A stretch of 5,168 nt of DNA from Bacteroidota bacterium (GTDB taxonomy: Bacteria; Bacteroidota; Ignavibacteria; SZUA-365). Position 1 is the stretch's first letter. Every line of letters begins with the position of its first letter. The translations under genes were made by a program, and so were the position numbers. This document shows, piece by piece, positions 1 to 4,892 of this stretch. Below the pieces are notes generated by a model, which did not search any database, was not told the origin of the DNA, and saw only the letters and a list, made by a program, of their open reading frames with translations. The DNA lies in the NCBI GenBank assembly GCA_018224415.1, contig JAGTUZ010000108.1, positions 1-5,168 on the forward strand, in the 5' to 3' direction.

Positions 1-16
1 ACTGAGCTACGTGAGC
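1..16 (-). tRNA. 5' fragment of a tRNA, probably tRNA-Thr
   Basis: Only the first 16 bases of this tRNA are in the window: the 5' acceptor strand GCTCACG, the TA at positions 8-9, the D-stem strand GCTC and the start of the D loop (AGT). The anticodon lies beyond the left edge. A single base separates it from the encoded CCA of the upstream tRNA-Gly, so both must come from one precursor. The identity is inferred from gene order: the preceding Thr(TGT)-Tyr(GTA)-Gly(TCC) series matches the E. coli thrU-tyrU-glyT-thrT cluster, whose fourth member is tRNA-Thr(GGT). The 5' sequence also resembles the complete tRNA-Thr in this window. Confidence 0.75.
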
Positions 17-17
17 G

Positions 18-93
18 TGGAGCGGGAGACGGGACTCGAACCCGCAACCAACAGCTTGGAAGGCTGTGACTCTACCAATTGAGTTACCCCCGC
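18..93 (-). tRNA. tRNA-Gly(TCC)
   Basis: Complete cloverleaf. The acceptor stem GCGGGGG pairs with CTCCCGC (one G-T wobble). The anticodon stem ACAGC/GCTGT encloses the loop CTTCCAA, giving anticodon TCC, which reads glycine GGA/GGG codons. The T arm is GCGGG-TTCGAGT-CCCGT. The discriminator is T at 21, followed by an encoded CCA at 20-18. Of the three complete tRNAs here it is the only one whose CCA is in the DNA; the other two need CCA-adding enzyme. It is the third gene of the Thr-Tyr-Gly-Thr operon. Confidence 0.97.
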
Positions 94-159
94 GTACGGG
101 ACCGCCTGCCTTTTCCGATTCCGTCAGGGACCGGATGCCGCACGGGCGGATGAACTCTG

Positions 160-242
160 TGGTGGGGGTAGGATTCGAACCTACGAAGTCGTGTGACAAC
201 AGATTTACAGTCTGTCCCGGTTGGCCACTTCGGTACCCCACC
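160..242 (-). tRNA. tRNA-Tyr(GTA)
   Basis: Class II tRNA with the long variable arm expected of bacterial tRNA-Tyr. The acceptor stem GGTGGGG/CCCCACC is perfect, the anticodon stem CAGA/TCTG holds the loop CTGTAAA (anticodon GTA), and the T arm is GTAGG-TTCGAAT-CCTAC. The discriminator is A at 160; the next bases read CAG, so CCA is not encoded. The loop has A36-A37-A38, the recognition sequence for MiaA, whose gene lies about 1.1 kb upstream, so this tRNA is a predicted substrate of that enzyme. It is 22 bases from the tRNA-Thr gene and 66 from tRNA-Gly. Confidence 0.97.
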
Positions 243-264
243 GTTCTGTCTATTCGTCAACCAG

Positions 265-337
265 AGCTGGCGACCAGACTTGAACTGGTGACCTGCTGAT
301 TACAAGTCAGCTGCTCTACCAACTGAGCTACGCCAGC
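265..337 (-). tRNA. tRNA-Thr(TGT)
   Basis: Complete cloverleaf. The acceptor stem GCTGGCG/CGCCAGC is perfect, the D arm begins GCTCAGTTGGTAGAGC, the anticodon stem GCTGA/TCAGC holds loop CTTGTAA (anticodon TGT, reading ACA/ACG), the variable loop is AGGTC and the T arm is ACCAG-TTCAAGT-CTGGT. The discriminator is T at 265 and the following bases are CTG, so CCA is not encoded. It is the first gene of the tRNA operon and starts about 24 bases after the predicted transcription start, behind a short leader hairpin. Confidence 0.97.
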
Positions 338-340
338 AGG

Positions 341-381
341 CCTGTCCATAAATGCGGACAGGATCACAAATATATCCTGTC
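341..381 (-). repeat. Three-arm inverted repeat over tRNA promoter and leader
   Basis: Three copies of one short motif alternate in orientation: CCTGTCC at 341-347, GGACAGGAT at 356-364 and ATCCTGTC at 374-381. The middle arm can pair with the left one (7 bp, 8-base loop) or the right one (8 bp, 9-base spacer). The left pair falls in the transcribed leader and could form a hairpin at the very 5' end of the tRNA precursor. The right pair flanks the -10 region as a DNA dyad. Role unknown; it could be an operator, a processing signal, or both. Confidence 0.6.
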
Positions 382-398
382 TTTTGTTCAAAGTCAAA
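367..398 (-). promoter_or_regulatory. Promoter of the tRNA operon
   Basis: Read as sigma70-like, the minus strand has TTGACT (397-392), a 17-base spacer and TATATT (374-369). Read with the Bacteroidota consensus, the same region has TTTG (398-395), 20 bases, then TATATTTG (374-367), an exact match to TAnnTTTG. Either reading places the start near 361-362, about 24 bases before tRNA-Thr. The spacer is A-rich. No GC-rich discriminator typical of E. coli stringent promoters is seen. Confidence 0.8.
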
Positions 399-418
399 CG
401 CGGAAATGGTGCACTATC

Positions 419-449
419 AAAAAAACTGTGGTTTTTACAGATTTTTTTT
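419..449 (-). terminator. Weak intrinsic terminator after the hydrolase gene
   Basis: On the minus strand a run of eight A is followed by T, the stem CTGT-AAAAACC-ACAG and seven T (425-419). The GC-poor 4-bp core is extended by A-T pairs beyond one T-T mismatch. The hydrolase stop codon lies inside the structure. The U tract is good but the stem is weak, so efficiency is doubtful. It would separate the hydrolase gene from the tRNA promoter about 25 bases downstream. Confidence 0.4.
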
Positions 450-1247
450 CAGGAAACTGCTGATTCGGCCGTCGAGCCCGACCCCGGCATCCAAAATATC
501 AGTGCCGTGTCCCGCATCCTCGTAGGCCTCCACTTCCATCGACGGCGCAATCTTACGGTATGCGTCAACCGTCTCCACCGAGCGCAGGTCTTCGCTGCTT
601 GCCGCCACGAGCAATGGGCGTGCCTTGTACCGGCGCAGGGGCTCTTCGGTGGGCAGCTCGTTGAAATAATTCAATCCGGGACTGATCAGCACCACCGCGC
701 GCACGGCCGGGTCTCCGGCTGCGTACATGATGGCGTTGCTGCTGCCGTACGACGCTCCGACGATGCCGATGCGTGTTGCGTCTGCCTTGGGATGCGCACG
801 CAGAAAGGCCATCGCGGCTTTCACGTCCTCGACGGCACGTCGGTCGGGCCGCACGGCGGCGCCGGTCGCGGTCCGTGTGCTGCCACCATACCCACGCATG
901 TCGATGGTGAGAACGGTCATCCCCGCTGCCTGCAGCGTTTTTGCGAGCGCCGCGAAACTGCTCCGGTCACTGCGCCACTGATGCAGGCACAATGCCGCAG
1001 GCGCATTGTCCCCGGCAGGATATAACGTCCCGGTGATCATCACTCCGTCAGTGGTCGTGAATTGCACGTCCTCCGTTCCACCCTTCAACACCGCCGCCTT
1101 GCCGGCCACCGCCGCCGCCTTGCCGGCTGCCTGGCCTGCATGCTTGCCGGTCGCGTTTCCTTCGGACTGACAGTTGGCGAACACCAGCACCACCAGAAGT
1201 GCCATCATTGCCATGCCGACGTTTCTTCGTTTCGTGTTCTTGATCAT
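435..1247 (-). CDS. Alpha/beta hydrolase, probable lipoprotein
   Basis: This 270-residue protein belongs to the alpha/beta hydrolase superfamily (dienelactone hydrolase / serine peptidase S9-like group). The nucleophile elbow is GASYG at 164-168 with Ser166; Asp220 (in ASSEDL) and His247 (in DAGHGTD) are the likely other triad members. The segment IDMRGYGGS near 115-123 is also typical of the fold. Residues 1-26 form a signal peptide: basic KNTKRR, a hydrophobic stretch, then FANC with Cys26 as the candidate lipidated residue. Asn just before the Cys is unusual for a lipobox, so lipidation is likely but not certain; a periplasmic or membrane-anchored enzyme is expected. Residues 34-57 are a Gly/Ala/Lys-rich linker built from a duplicated unit. 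The substrate cannot be told from sequence; esterase or peptidase are both possible. The start is set by GGAGG five bases upstream. It follows miaA by 96 bases in the same direction. Confidence 0.88.
   Translation of the reverse strand: MIKNTKRRNVGMAMMALLVVLVFANCQSEGNATGKHAGQAAGKAAAVAGKAAVLKGGTEDVQFTTTDGVMITGTLYPAGDNAPAALCLHQWRSDRSSFAALAKTLQAAGMTVLTIDMRGYGGSTRTATGAAVRPDRRAVEDVKAAMAFLRAHPKADATRIGIVGASYGSSNAIMYAAGDPAVRAVVLISPGLNYFNELPTEEPLRRYKARPLLVAASSEDLRSVETVDAYRKIAPSMEVEAYEDAGHGTDILDAGVGLDGRISSFLKKNL
1091..1127 (-). repeat. Direct repeat encoding the hydrolase linker
   Basis: The 16-base sequence CCGCCGCCTTGCCGGC (plus strand) occurs at 1091-1106 and again at 1112-1127, a period of 21 bases or seven codons. 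In protein it gives two similar heptads, AGKAAAV and AGKAAVL, in the linker between the lipid-anchor cysteine and the catalytic domain. The in-frame period suggests the linker grew by slippage or unequal exchange. Confidence 0.7.
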
Positions 1248-1252
1248 TTTTT

Positions 1253-1257
1253 CCTCC
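1253..1257 (-). promoter_or_regulatory. Ribosome binding site of the hydrolase gene
   Basis: GGAGG on the minus strand, five bases before the ATG at 1247. It favours Met1 over the internal Met12, and so keeps the basic n-region of the signal peptide. It is as strong as the site before cdaA. Confidence 0.85.
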
Positions 1258-1292
1258 GAGCTACATGTGAAACTCCACGTGTCTTTCTCCCC

Positions 1293-1324
1293 GGCCGCCG
1301 CCTGAACGGGCCGCCGCCTGAACG
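1293..1324. repeat. 16-bp perfect tandem duplication
   Basis: GGCCGCCGCCTGAACG occurs at 1293-1308 and immediately again at 1309-1324, in the gap between miaA and the hydrolase gene. A further GG begins a third, incomplete copy that runs into the adjacent palindrome. It is non-coding and there is no sign of a longer repeat family in the window. Confidence 0.85.
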
Positions 1325-1342
1325 GGCGTTTCGCGAAACGCC
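1325..1342 (-). terminator. Perfect palindrome after miaA, possible terminator
   Basis: GGCGTTTCGCGAAACGCC is a perfect 18-bp palindrome one base past the miaA stop. As RNA it would form a 7-bp stem with a CGCG loop. No T run follows on either strand, so it is not a standard intrinsic terminator. It may stabilise the 3' end of the operon transcript, or bind a dimeric protein upstream of the hydrolase gene. Confidence 0.45.
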
Positions 1343-1343
1343 T

Positions 1344-2279
1344 CTACGATTCCTCGACCATCGATAACACTCGTCCCGCGATATCCCCTGCCGACATTCC
1401 TTCCTCCACATCGACCCACCGCAACCGGGATTCCTTCCGGAACCAGGTCATCTGCCGGCGGGCGTATTGACGCGTGCCGGCCTTGATGGCATCGATGCTG
1501 TCAGCAAGGGGGGACAAACCTTCAAGATACGCCAGAATTTCCGGATAACCAACGGCATTCATCGCGGTGCAGGATCGGTCCACGCCGCGTTCGCGGAGGC
1601 GTTGCACCTCTTCGACCAGACCGGCCTCGATCATCTCTTCGACACGCAGGCCGATGCGCCGATGCAGGGCCGATCGCTCCCACCGCAGTCCAAAATGCTG
1701 CGCCTCACGTACTGTTCCGGGACGACGGACGAGACGCAGCACGGAATACCGCTGCCCGGTGAGCATGCAGACCTCCAGCGCGCGAATGATGCGTACGGGA
1801 TTTTTTGTGTCGATGTCCGCTGCCGCCTGGGGATCCAGCGCACGCAGGTCTTCGACGAGTGCACCCAACCCCTGCTCGCGGATCCGCTTTTCAAATTGCG
1901 CACGCAGCGCGGGGTCGGCAGTGGGACCCTCGAACAGCCCGTCGACAAAGGCGCGGATGTACAGTCCCGTGCCGCCGACAAGCAGTACCCGCTTCCCGCG
2001 TGACCGGATCTCATCCGCCCAGCGCCCCGCATCCTGAAGAAAGCGTCCTGCGGTGTAGGTATCGTCCGGCGTGCAGATGTCGATGCCGTGATGCCGCACC
2101 GCAAGCAACTGCTCGCGTGTGGGTTTTGCCGTGCCGATGTCCAGGCCGCGGTACACCTGCCGCGAATCGGCGCTGATGATTTCGGCGTCGATGCGCTGCG
2201 CCAGCGCGATGCCGGTGTCGGTCTTGCCCGAGGCCGTCGGACCTGCGAGCACGATAATCGGTGTTCCGGTGTCCGGCAT
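1344..2279 (-). CDS. miaA: tRNA dimethylallyltransferase MiaA
   Basis: MiaA transfers a dimethylallyl group from DMAPP to N6 of A37 in tRNAs that read codons starting with U, the first step towards i6A/ms2i6A; it is cytoplasmic. The 311-residue length is normal for the family. Hallmarks in order are the P-loop GPTASGKT (13-20), DSRQVYRGLDIGTAKP (38-53), which holds the catalytic Asp and contacts the substrate, GGTGLY (102-107), NAVGYPE (241-247) and TRQYARRQMTWFRKE (269-283) near the C-terminus. No key residue is missing. The ATG at 2279 is chosen because the P-loop sits at the usual distance from it; upstream in-frame sequence is a shadow of pcm. AGGGAG lies ten bases before the ATG, a rather distant ribosome site. 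It is 29 bases after pcm and is the last gene of the folP operon. tRNA-Tyr in this window has the A36-A37-A38 target. Confidence 0.97.
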   Translation of the reverse strand: MPDTGTPIIVLAGPTASGKTDTGIALAQRIDAEIISADSRQVYRGLDIGTAKPTREQLLAVRHHGIDICTPDDTYTAGRFLQDAGRWADEIRSRGKRVLLVGGTGLYIRAFVDGLFEGPTADPALRAQFEKRIREQGLGALVEDLRALDPQAAADIDTKNPVRIIRALEVCMLTGQRYSVLRLVRRPGTVREAQHFGLRWERSALHRRIGLRVEEMIEAGLVEEVQRLRERGVDRSCTAMNAVGYPEILAYLEGLSPLADSIDAIKAGTRQYARRQMTWFRKESRLRWVDVEEGMSAGDIAGRVLSMVEES

Positions 2280-2296
2280 GACAGCGGCGCTCCCTG

Positions 2297-2323
2297 GCTG
2301 CGCCAGCCTCAGCTGCGCCAGCC
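2297..2323 (-). repeat. 15-bp-period duplication across the pcm stop codon
   Basis: The 12-base plus-strand sequence GCTGCGCCAGCC occurs at 2297-2308 and 2312-2323, separated by TCA, the complement of the pcm TGA stop. In the pcm frame the minus strand reads Gly-Trp-Arg-Ser-stop-Gly-Trp-Arg-Ser-Gln, so the last four codons are repeated just after the stop. The first plus-strand copy, with one extra G, can also fold as GGCTG-CGC-CAGCC. Confidence 0.85.
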
Positions 2324-2965
2324 TTCCTTGCCGACGAGAGGCACGAACTTGAATCCGGTGTGCCGTGTGTGAACAAATTCCTCGCCGAGTCGCTGCACGA
2401 CAATCATGTCCTGCGTCGCCTTGTCCCCCACGGGAATCACCAGCCGCCCGCCGTCGGCGAGCTGGCGCAGCAGCGATTGCGGAACGTCGGGTGCGCCAGC
2501 GGTGACGATGATGCCGTCGAAGGGAGCGAACTGCGACCAGCCGATGCTGCCGTCCCCGACCTTCGAGGCGATGTTGTACCCGAGCGTCTCCATGCGTGTG
2601 CGGGCGCATTCGAGCAGGGCGAAATGCCGTTCGATCGTGAAGACGCGTGCGCCCATGTGCGTGAGAATACAGGCCTGGTATCCGCTGCCCGTGCCGATTT
2701 CGAGTACTTTCTGTCCCTGCTGCAACCGGAGCAGCTGTGTCATGAACGCCACGGTGAAGGGCTGGGAGATGGTCTGCCGGCATTCGATCGGCAGGGCTGA
2801 ATCGTCGTAGGCCTTCGGCTTGAATACCTCCTGGACGAAAACGTGACGTGGGATCGCGGAGATGGCTTCAAGGACAGCCTCATCCGTTATTCCTTTTTTC
2901 CTGAGATGCTCCACCAGTTGCTGGCGTGCCAGGTCGAACTGGCGGTTGGAGAATTGTGTGGTCAT
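2309..2965 (-). CDS. pcm: Protein-L-isoaspartate O-methyltransferase
   Basis: This cytoplasmic repair enzyme uses S-adenosylmethionine to methylate the abnormal L-isoaspartyl residues that arise from ageing Asn and Asp, starting their return to Asp. The 218-residue length is typical of bacterial Pcm. Visible motifs are IPRHVFV (38-44), the substrate-binding segment QTISQPFTVAFMT (64-76), the SAM-binding VLEIGTGSGYQAC (87-99), GDGSIGW (137-143), FDGIIVTAGAPDVP (149-162), GGRLVIPVG (172-180) and FVPLVG near the end. The ATG at 2965 overlaps the cdaA stop as ATGA, so translation is probably coupled; this also excludes longer in-frame starts, which lie inside cdaA. A weak AGGCAGGA precedes it. 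The four C-terminal codons are part of a short duplication that continues past the stop. Confidence 0.97.
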   Translation of the reverse strand: MTTQFSNRQFDLARQQLVEHLRKKGITDEAVLEAISAIPRHVFVQEVFKPKAYDDSALPIECRQTISQPFTVAFMTQLLRLQQGQKVLEIGTGSGYQACILTHMGARVFTIERHFALLECARTRMETLGYNIASKVGDGSIGWSQFAPFDGIIVTAGAPDVPQSLLRQLADGGRLVIPVGDKATQDMIVVQRLGEEFVHTRHTGFKFVPLVGKEGWRS

Positions 2966-3786
2966 TCCTGCCTGCTTCCGCTCTCTGTCCCTGGTCGAAA
3001 CGGTGAATCGAAAATGGACTTCACATTGACGTTGAGTTTCCGGCGGAGGAGCTCGCGCAGCGCGTCGGGCGTGAGACCGCGCTCCAGCCTGCTGTCTTCC
3101 GCCACCGAGATGACACCGGTTTCCTCGGAGACAACGATGGCAATCGCGTCGGTCTGCTCGGTGATGCCGACGGCGGATCGATGGCGCATCCCCATGATGA
3201 AGCCCTCCATGCGCAACTGGTTGCTTAACGGAAGGGTGCAGCGTGCGGCCTCGACGATGCGGTCCTTGATCACCACGGCACCGTCGTGCAGCGGCGCCTT
3301 GGGGTGAAAGATGGAGAGCAGCAGCTGCTTGCTCACCGCAGCTCCAAGGGCGATGCCCGATTCGATGATCATGCGTACACCCGTGCTGCGCGGTATGACG
3401 ATGAGCGCGCCGATCTGTCGCTGCGACATCTCCTCGCAGGCCTCGACGATGGCCTCGATCGTTTCGTCCATACTGCTGCGCACCATGCTCGACATCAGCC
3501 GTCCACGCCCCAGGAGAACCAGCAGCCGCCGGAGTTCGGGCTGGAACAGGATGATGAATGCAACCACCCACACGTCGGCCAGCGTCTTCAGGATCCAGGA
3601 GACGGCCTTGAGTTCGATGGACTGCGCAACGAAGGACCCCGCCACGATAACCAGAAGCCCGAGAAAGATCTGTATCGCGATCGTGCCCCGCATCACCAGA
3701 TACAGGCGATAAAAGATGAACGTGACCACAACGATGTCGAGGATATCGGTCCACCCGACTTCAAGAAAACCAATGTTAAACAGCAT
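2962..3786 (-). CDS. cdaA: Membrane diadenylate cyclase CdaA (c-di-AMP synthase)
   Basis: CdaA condenses two ATP into the second messenger c-di-AMP, which in other bacteria controls potassium and osmolyte transport and cell-wall balance. The 274-residue protein has the family layout: three predicted membrane helices at about 13-33, 36-58 and 70-90, ending in the characteristic FQPELRR (81-87), a short coiled linker, then the DisA_N cyclase domain from about 105 to 235. The catalytic motifs are intact: DGA at 168-170 (in APLHDGAVV) and RHR at 201-203 (in RHRSAVGITE; many relatives have RHRAA). QIGALIVI (124-131) begins the cyclase core. The ATG at 3786 has GGAGG five bases upstream and overlaps the end of folP by 11 bases, so the two are probably translationally coupled. 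The CdaR and GlmM partners known from Firmicutes are not adjacent, which is in keeping with the non-Firmicute setting. Confidence 0.96.
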   Translation of the reverse strand: MLFNIGFLEVGWTDILDIVVVTFIFYRLYLVMRGTIAIQIFLGLLVIVAGSFVAQSIELKAVSWILKTLADVWVVAFIILFQPELRRLLVLLGRGRLMSSMVRSSMDETIEAIVEACEEMSQRQIGALIVIPRSTGVRMIIESGIALGAAVSKQLLLSIFHPKAPLHDGAVVIKDRIVEAARCTLPLSNQLRMEGFIMGMRHRSAVGITEQTDAIAIVVSEETGVISVAEDSRLERGLTPDALRELLRRKLNVNVKSIFDSPFRPGTESGSRQE

Positions 3787-4756
3787 GGGTCCCTCCGTTC
3801 ACCGTGTCCGCCGTACGTTGCTGCCGGGCTTCGACAGACGTCCGCTCCCCTGCCCCGGCATGGGTGTTTTCGGATCCGCTGTCAGTGGCTCCCTGGAATG
3901 CCTGGTGATAACCGGCAATCGCCTCCGCGACGGTCAGGGCGTCGCGCATGGCACGCACGTCATGCACGCGGAGCACGGCAGCACCGCGCTCCCAAACGTG
4001 CAGATTGCTTGCAATGCTTCCCGGCAGCCTGTCCGGCGTATCGGCTCCGGTGAGTGCGCCGAGGAAGGACTTCCTGGAAGTACCAACAAGCACGGAACAG
4101 CCTAGCACGCCGAGGCGCGGAAGCTCACGCAGAAGCTGCAGGTTGTGTTCGAGTGTTTTGCCGAAGCCAATGCCCGGGTCGATGACGAGATGTGAGATGC
4201 CAGCGTCGCGGGCGAACGAAAGGCGTTCCTCGAAAAACGCGATCACTTCCCCCGTGACGTCCGTGTACTGCGGCGCGCGCTGCATGGTGGCAGGTGTCCC
4301 CTGCATGTGCATCAGGATGACCGGCACGCCCGCGGCCGCGGCGGTCTCCGCCATGCGCGGGTCATGACGCAGCGCGCTGATGTCGTTGATGATGTCCGCT
4401 CCCTCCGCGATGGCCAGACGCGCGGTCCCGGCGTTGCGCGTGTCGACGGAAACGGGCAGAACCGATTCGCGACGGATCGCCGCGATGACCGGAAGGATGC
4501 GATGCTGCTCCTCCGCCTCTGTCACCATAGCCGCGCCCGGACGCGTGGATTCGCCACCGATGTCGATGATGTCCGCTCCCGCAGCGATCATCGTCCGCGC
4601 CTGCAACACGGCCGCATCGATACTGTTGTAAACGCCGCCGTCGGAAAACGAATCCGGCGTGACGTTCAGTACACCCATGACCAGGCAGCGCTCATGCGGG
4701 TTGCGCATGCGGTCAGGCAGTTGCACTTTCGAAAAATGTTCGCTCGCTCGAGGCAT
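3776..4756 (-). CDS. folP: Dihydropteroate synthase FolP
   Basis: FolP joins 6-hydroxymethyl-dihydropterin diphosphate to p-aminobenzoate to make dihydropteroate, the sulfonamide-sensitive step of folate synthesis, in the cytoplasm. Numbering from the ATG at 4756 (326 residues), the TIM-barrel loops all appear: LNVTPDSFSDGG (30-41), DIGGESTRPG (65-74), VDTRN (104-108), NDIS (124-127), MHMQGTPATMQ (149-159), DPGIGFGKT (193-201), GTSRKSFLG (225-233) and RVHDVR (263-268). The open frame continues upstream to a TTG at 4831 and an ATG at 4807, but both lie in or above the likely promoter; the ATG at 4708 is a shorter alternative. No start has a good ribosome site, so the start is uncertain. About 40 extra residues follow the barrel (from about 286), polar and probably disordered, unlike most FolP. 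The 3' end carries the cdaA ribosome site. Confidence 0.96.
   Translation of the reverse strand: MPRASEHFSKVQLPDRMRNPHERCLVMGVLNVTPDSFSDGGVYNSIDAAVLQARTMIAAGADIIDIGGESTRPGAAMVTEAEEQHRILPVIAAIRRESVLPVSVDTRNAGTARLAIAEGADIINDISALRHDPRMAETAAAAGVPVILMHMQGTPATMQRAPQYTDVTGEVIAFFEERLSFARDAGISHLVIDPGIGFGKTLEHNLQLLRELPRLGVLGCSVLVGTSRKSFLGALTGADTPDRLPGSIASNLHVWERGAAVLRVHDVRAMRDALTVAEAIAGYHQAFQGATDSGSENTHAGAGERTSVEARQQRTADTVNGGTHAV
3792..3796 (-). promoter_or_regulatory. Ribosome binding site of cdaA inside folP
   Basis: GGAGG on the minus strand, five bases before the cdaA ATG and within the last codons of folP. It fixes the cdaA start at 3786. It implies that cdaA can be initiated independently while ribosomes are still finishing folP. 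Confidence 0.85.
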
Positions 4757-4802
4757 GGCTGGTCTGGTAGTGATAAACGAGTCGCGGTCACTGCAATATC
4801 GT

Positions 4803-4831
4803 ATCATACGACCGGCGGAAGAAAGATGCAA
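4803..4831 (-). promoter_or_regulatory. Possible promoter of the folP-cdaA-pcm-miaA operon
   Basis: On the minus strand TATGAT (4808-4803, five of six matches to TATAAT) follows TTGCAT (4831-4826, weak match to TTGACA) with a 17-base spacer. The predicted start is near 4796, about 40 bases before the folP ATG at 4756 and just downstream of a strong hairpin. There is no TAnnTTTG element as in the tRNA promoter, so the call is tentative. Confidence 0.4.
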
Positions 4832-4836
4832 TATTG

Positions 4837-4868
4837 ACGAAGGGGCGCCCCGTGGGGCGCCCCTTCGT
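4837..4868 (-). terminator. Strong GC-rich hairpin upstream of folP
   Basis: ACGAAGGGGCGCCCC (4837-4851) is a perfect inverted copy of GGGGCGCCCCTTCGT (4854-4868): 15 pairs around two central bases, or about 14 with a four-base loop. It lies between the T9SS-protein gene and the folP promoter and is the best candidate for ending the upstream transcript. The minus strand continues CAATATTGC without a T run, so it may work as a hairpin-only terminator or with Rho. The sequence is symmetric and could act in both directions. Confidence 0.65.
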
Positions 4869-4892
4869 TGTCAGGATTGTTGTTGTTTCGGG

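Noticed and set aside
94..159. Possible small RNA or gene between tRNA-Gly and tRNA-Tyr
   Set aside because: The 66-base spacer has only a short imperfect repeat of GGGACCG and no stable hairpin or start-stop frame I would trust; it is probably removed as precursor spacer.
66..299. A 77-codon plus-strand reading frame across the tRNA cluster
   Set aside because: It runs antisense through tRNA-Gly, tRNA-Tyr and part of tRNA-Thr, which are certain from their cloverleaves; its peptide is translated antisense tRNA, including the T-loop sequence as GFEPT.
384..1025. Plus-strand 213-codon frame opposite the hydrolase gene
   Set aside because: It is antisense to a gene with an intact catalytic triad, signal peptide and ribosome site; its own translation shows no recognisable domain and is rich in Arg, His and Cys, as expected of a GC-rich shadow.
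2280..2783. Upstream extension of the miaA frame into pcm
   Set aside because: The extra N-terminal residues are out-of-frame pcm; the MiaA P-loop lies at the normal distance from the ATG at 2279.
2966..3754. Upstream extension of the pcm frame into cdaA
   Set aside because: The frame is open to 3754 but the added residues are Arg/His-rich shadow of cdaA; Pcm homology starts near the ATG at 2965.
3286..4053. Plus-strand 255-codon frame opposite cdaA and folP
   Set aside because: It is antisense to two well-supported genes and their overlap, and its translation has no recognisable motif.
4757..4831. Longer FolP starting at TTG 4831 or ATG 4807
   Set aside because: The added residues do not resemble FolP, there is no ribosome site, and the positions fall within the likely promoter elements.
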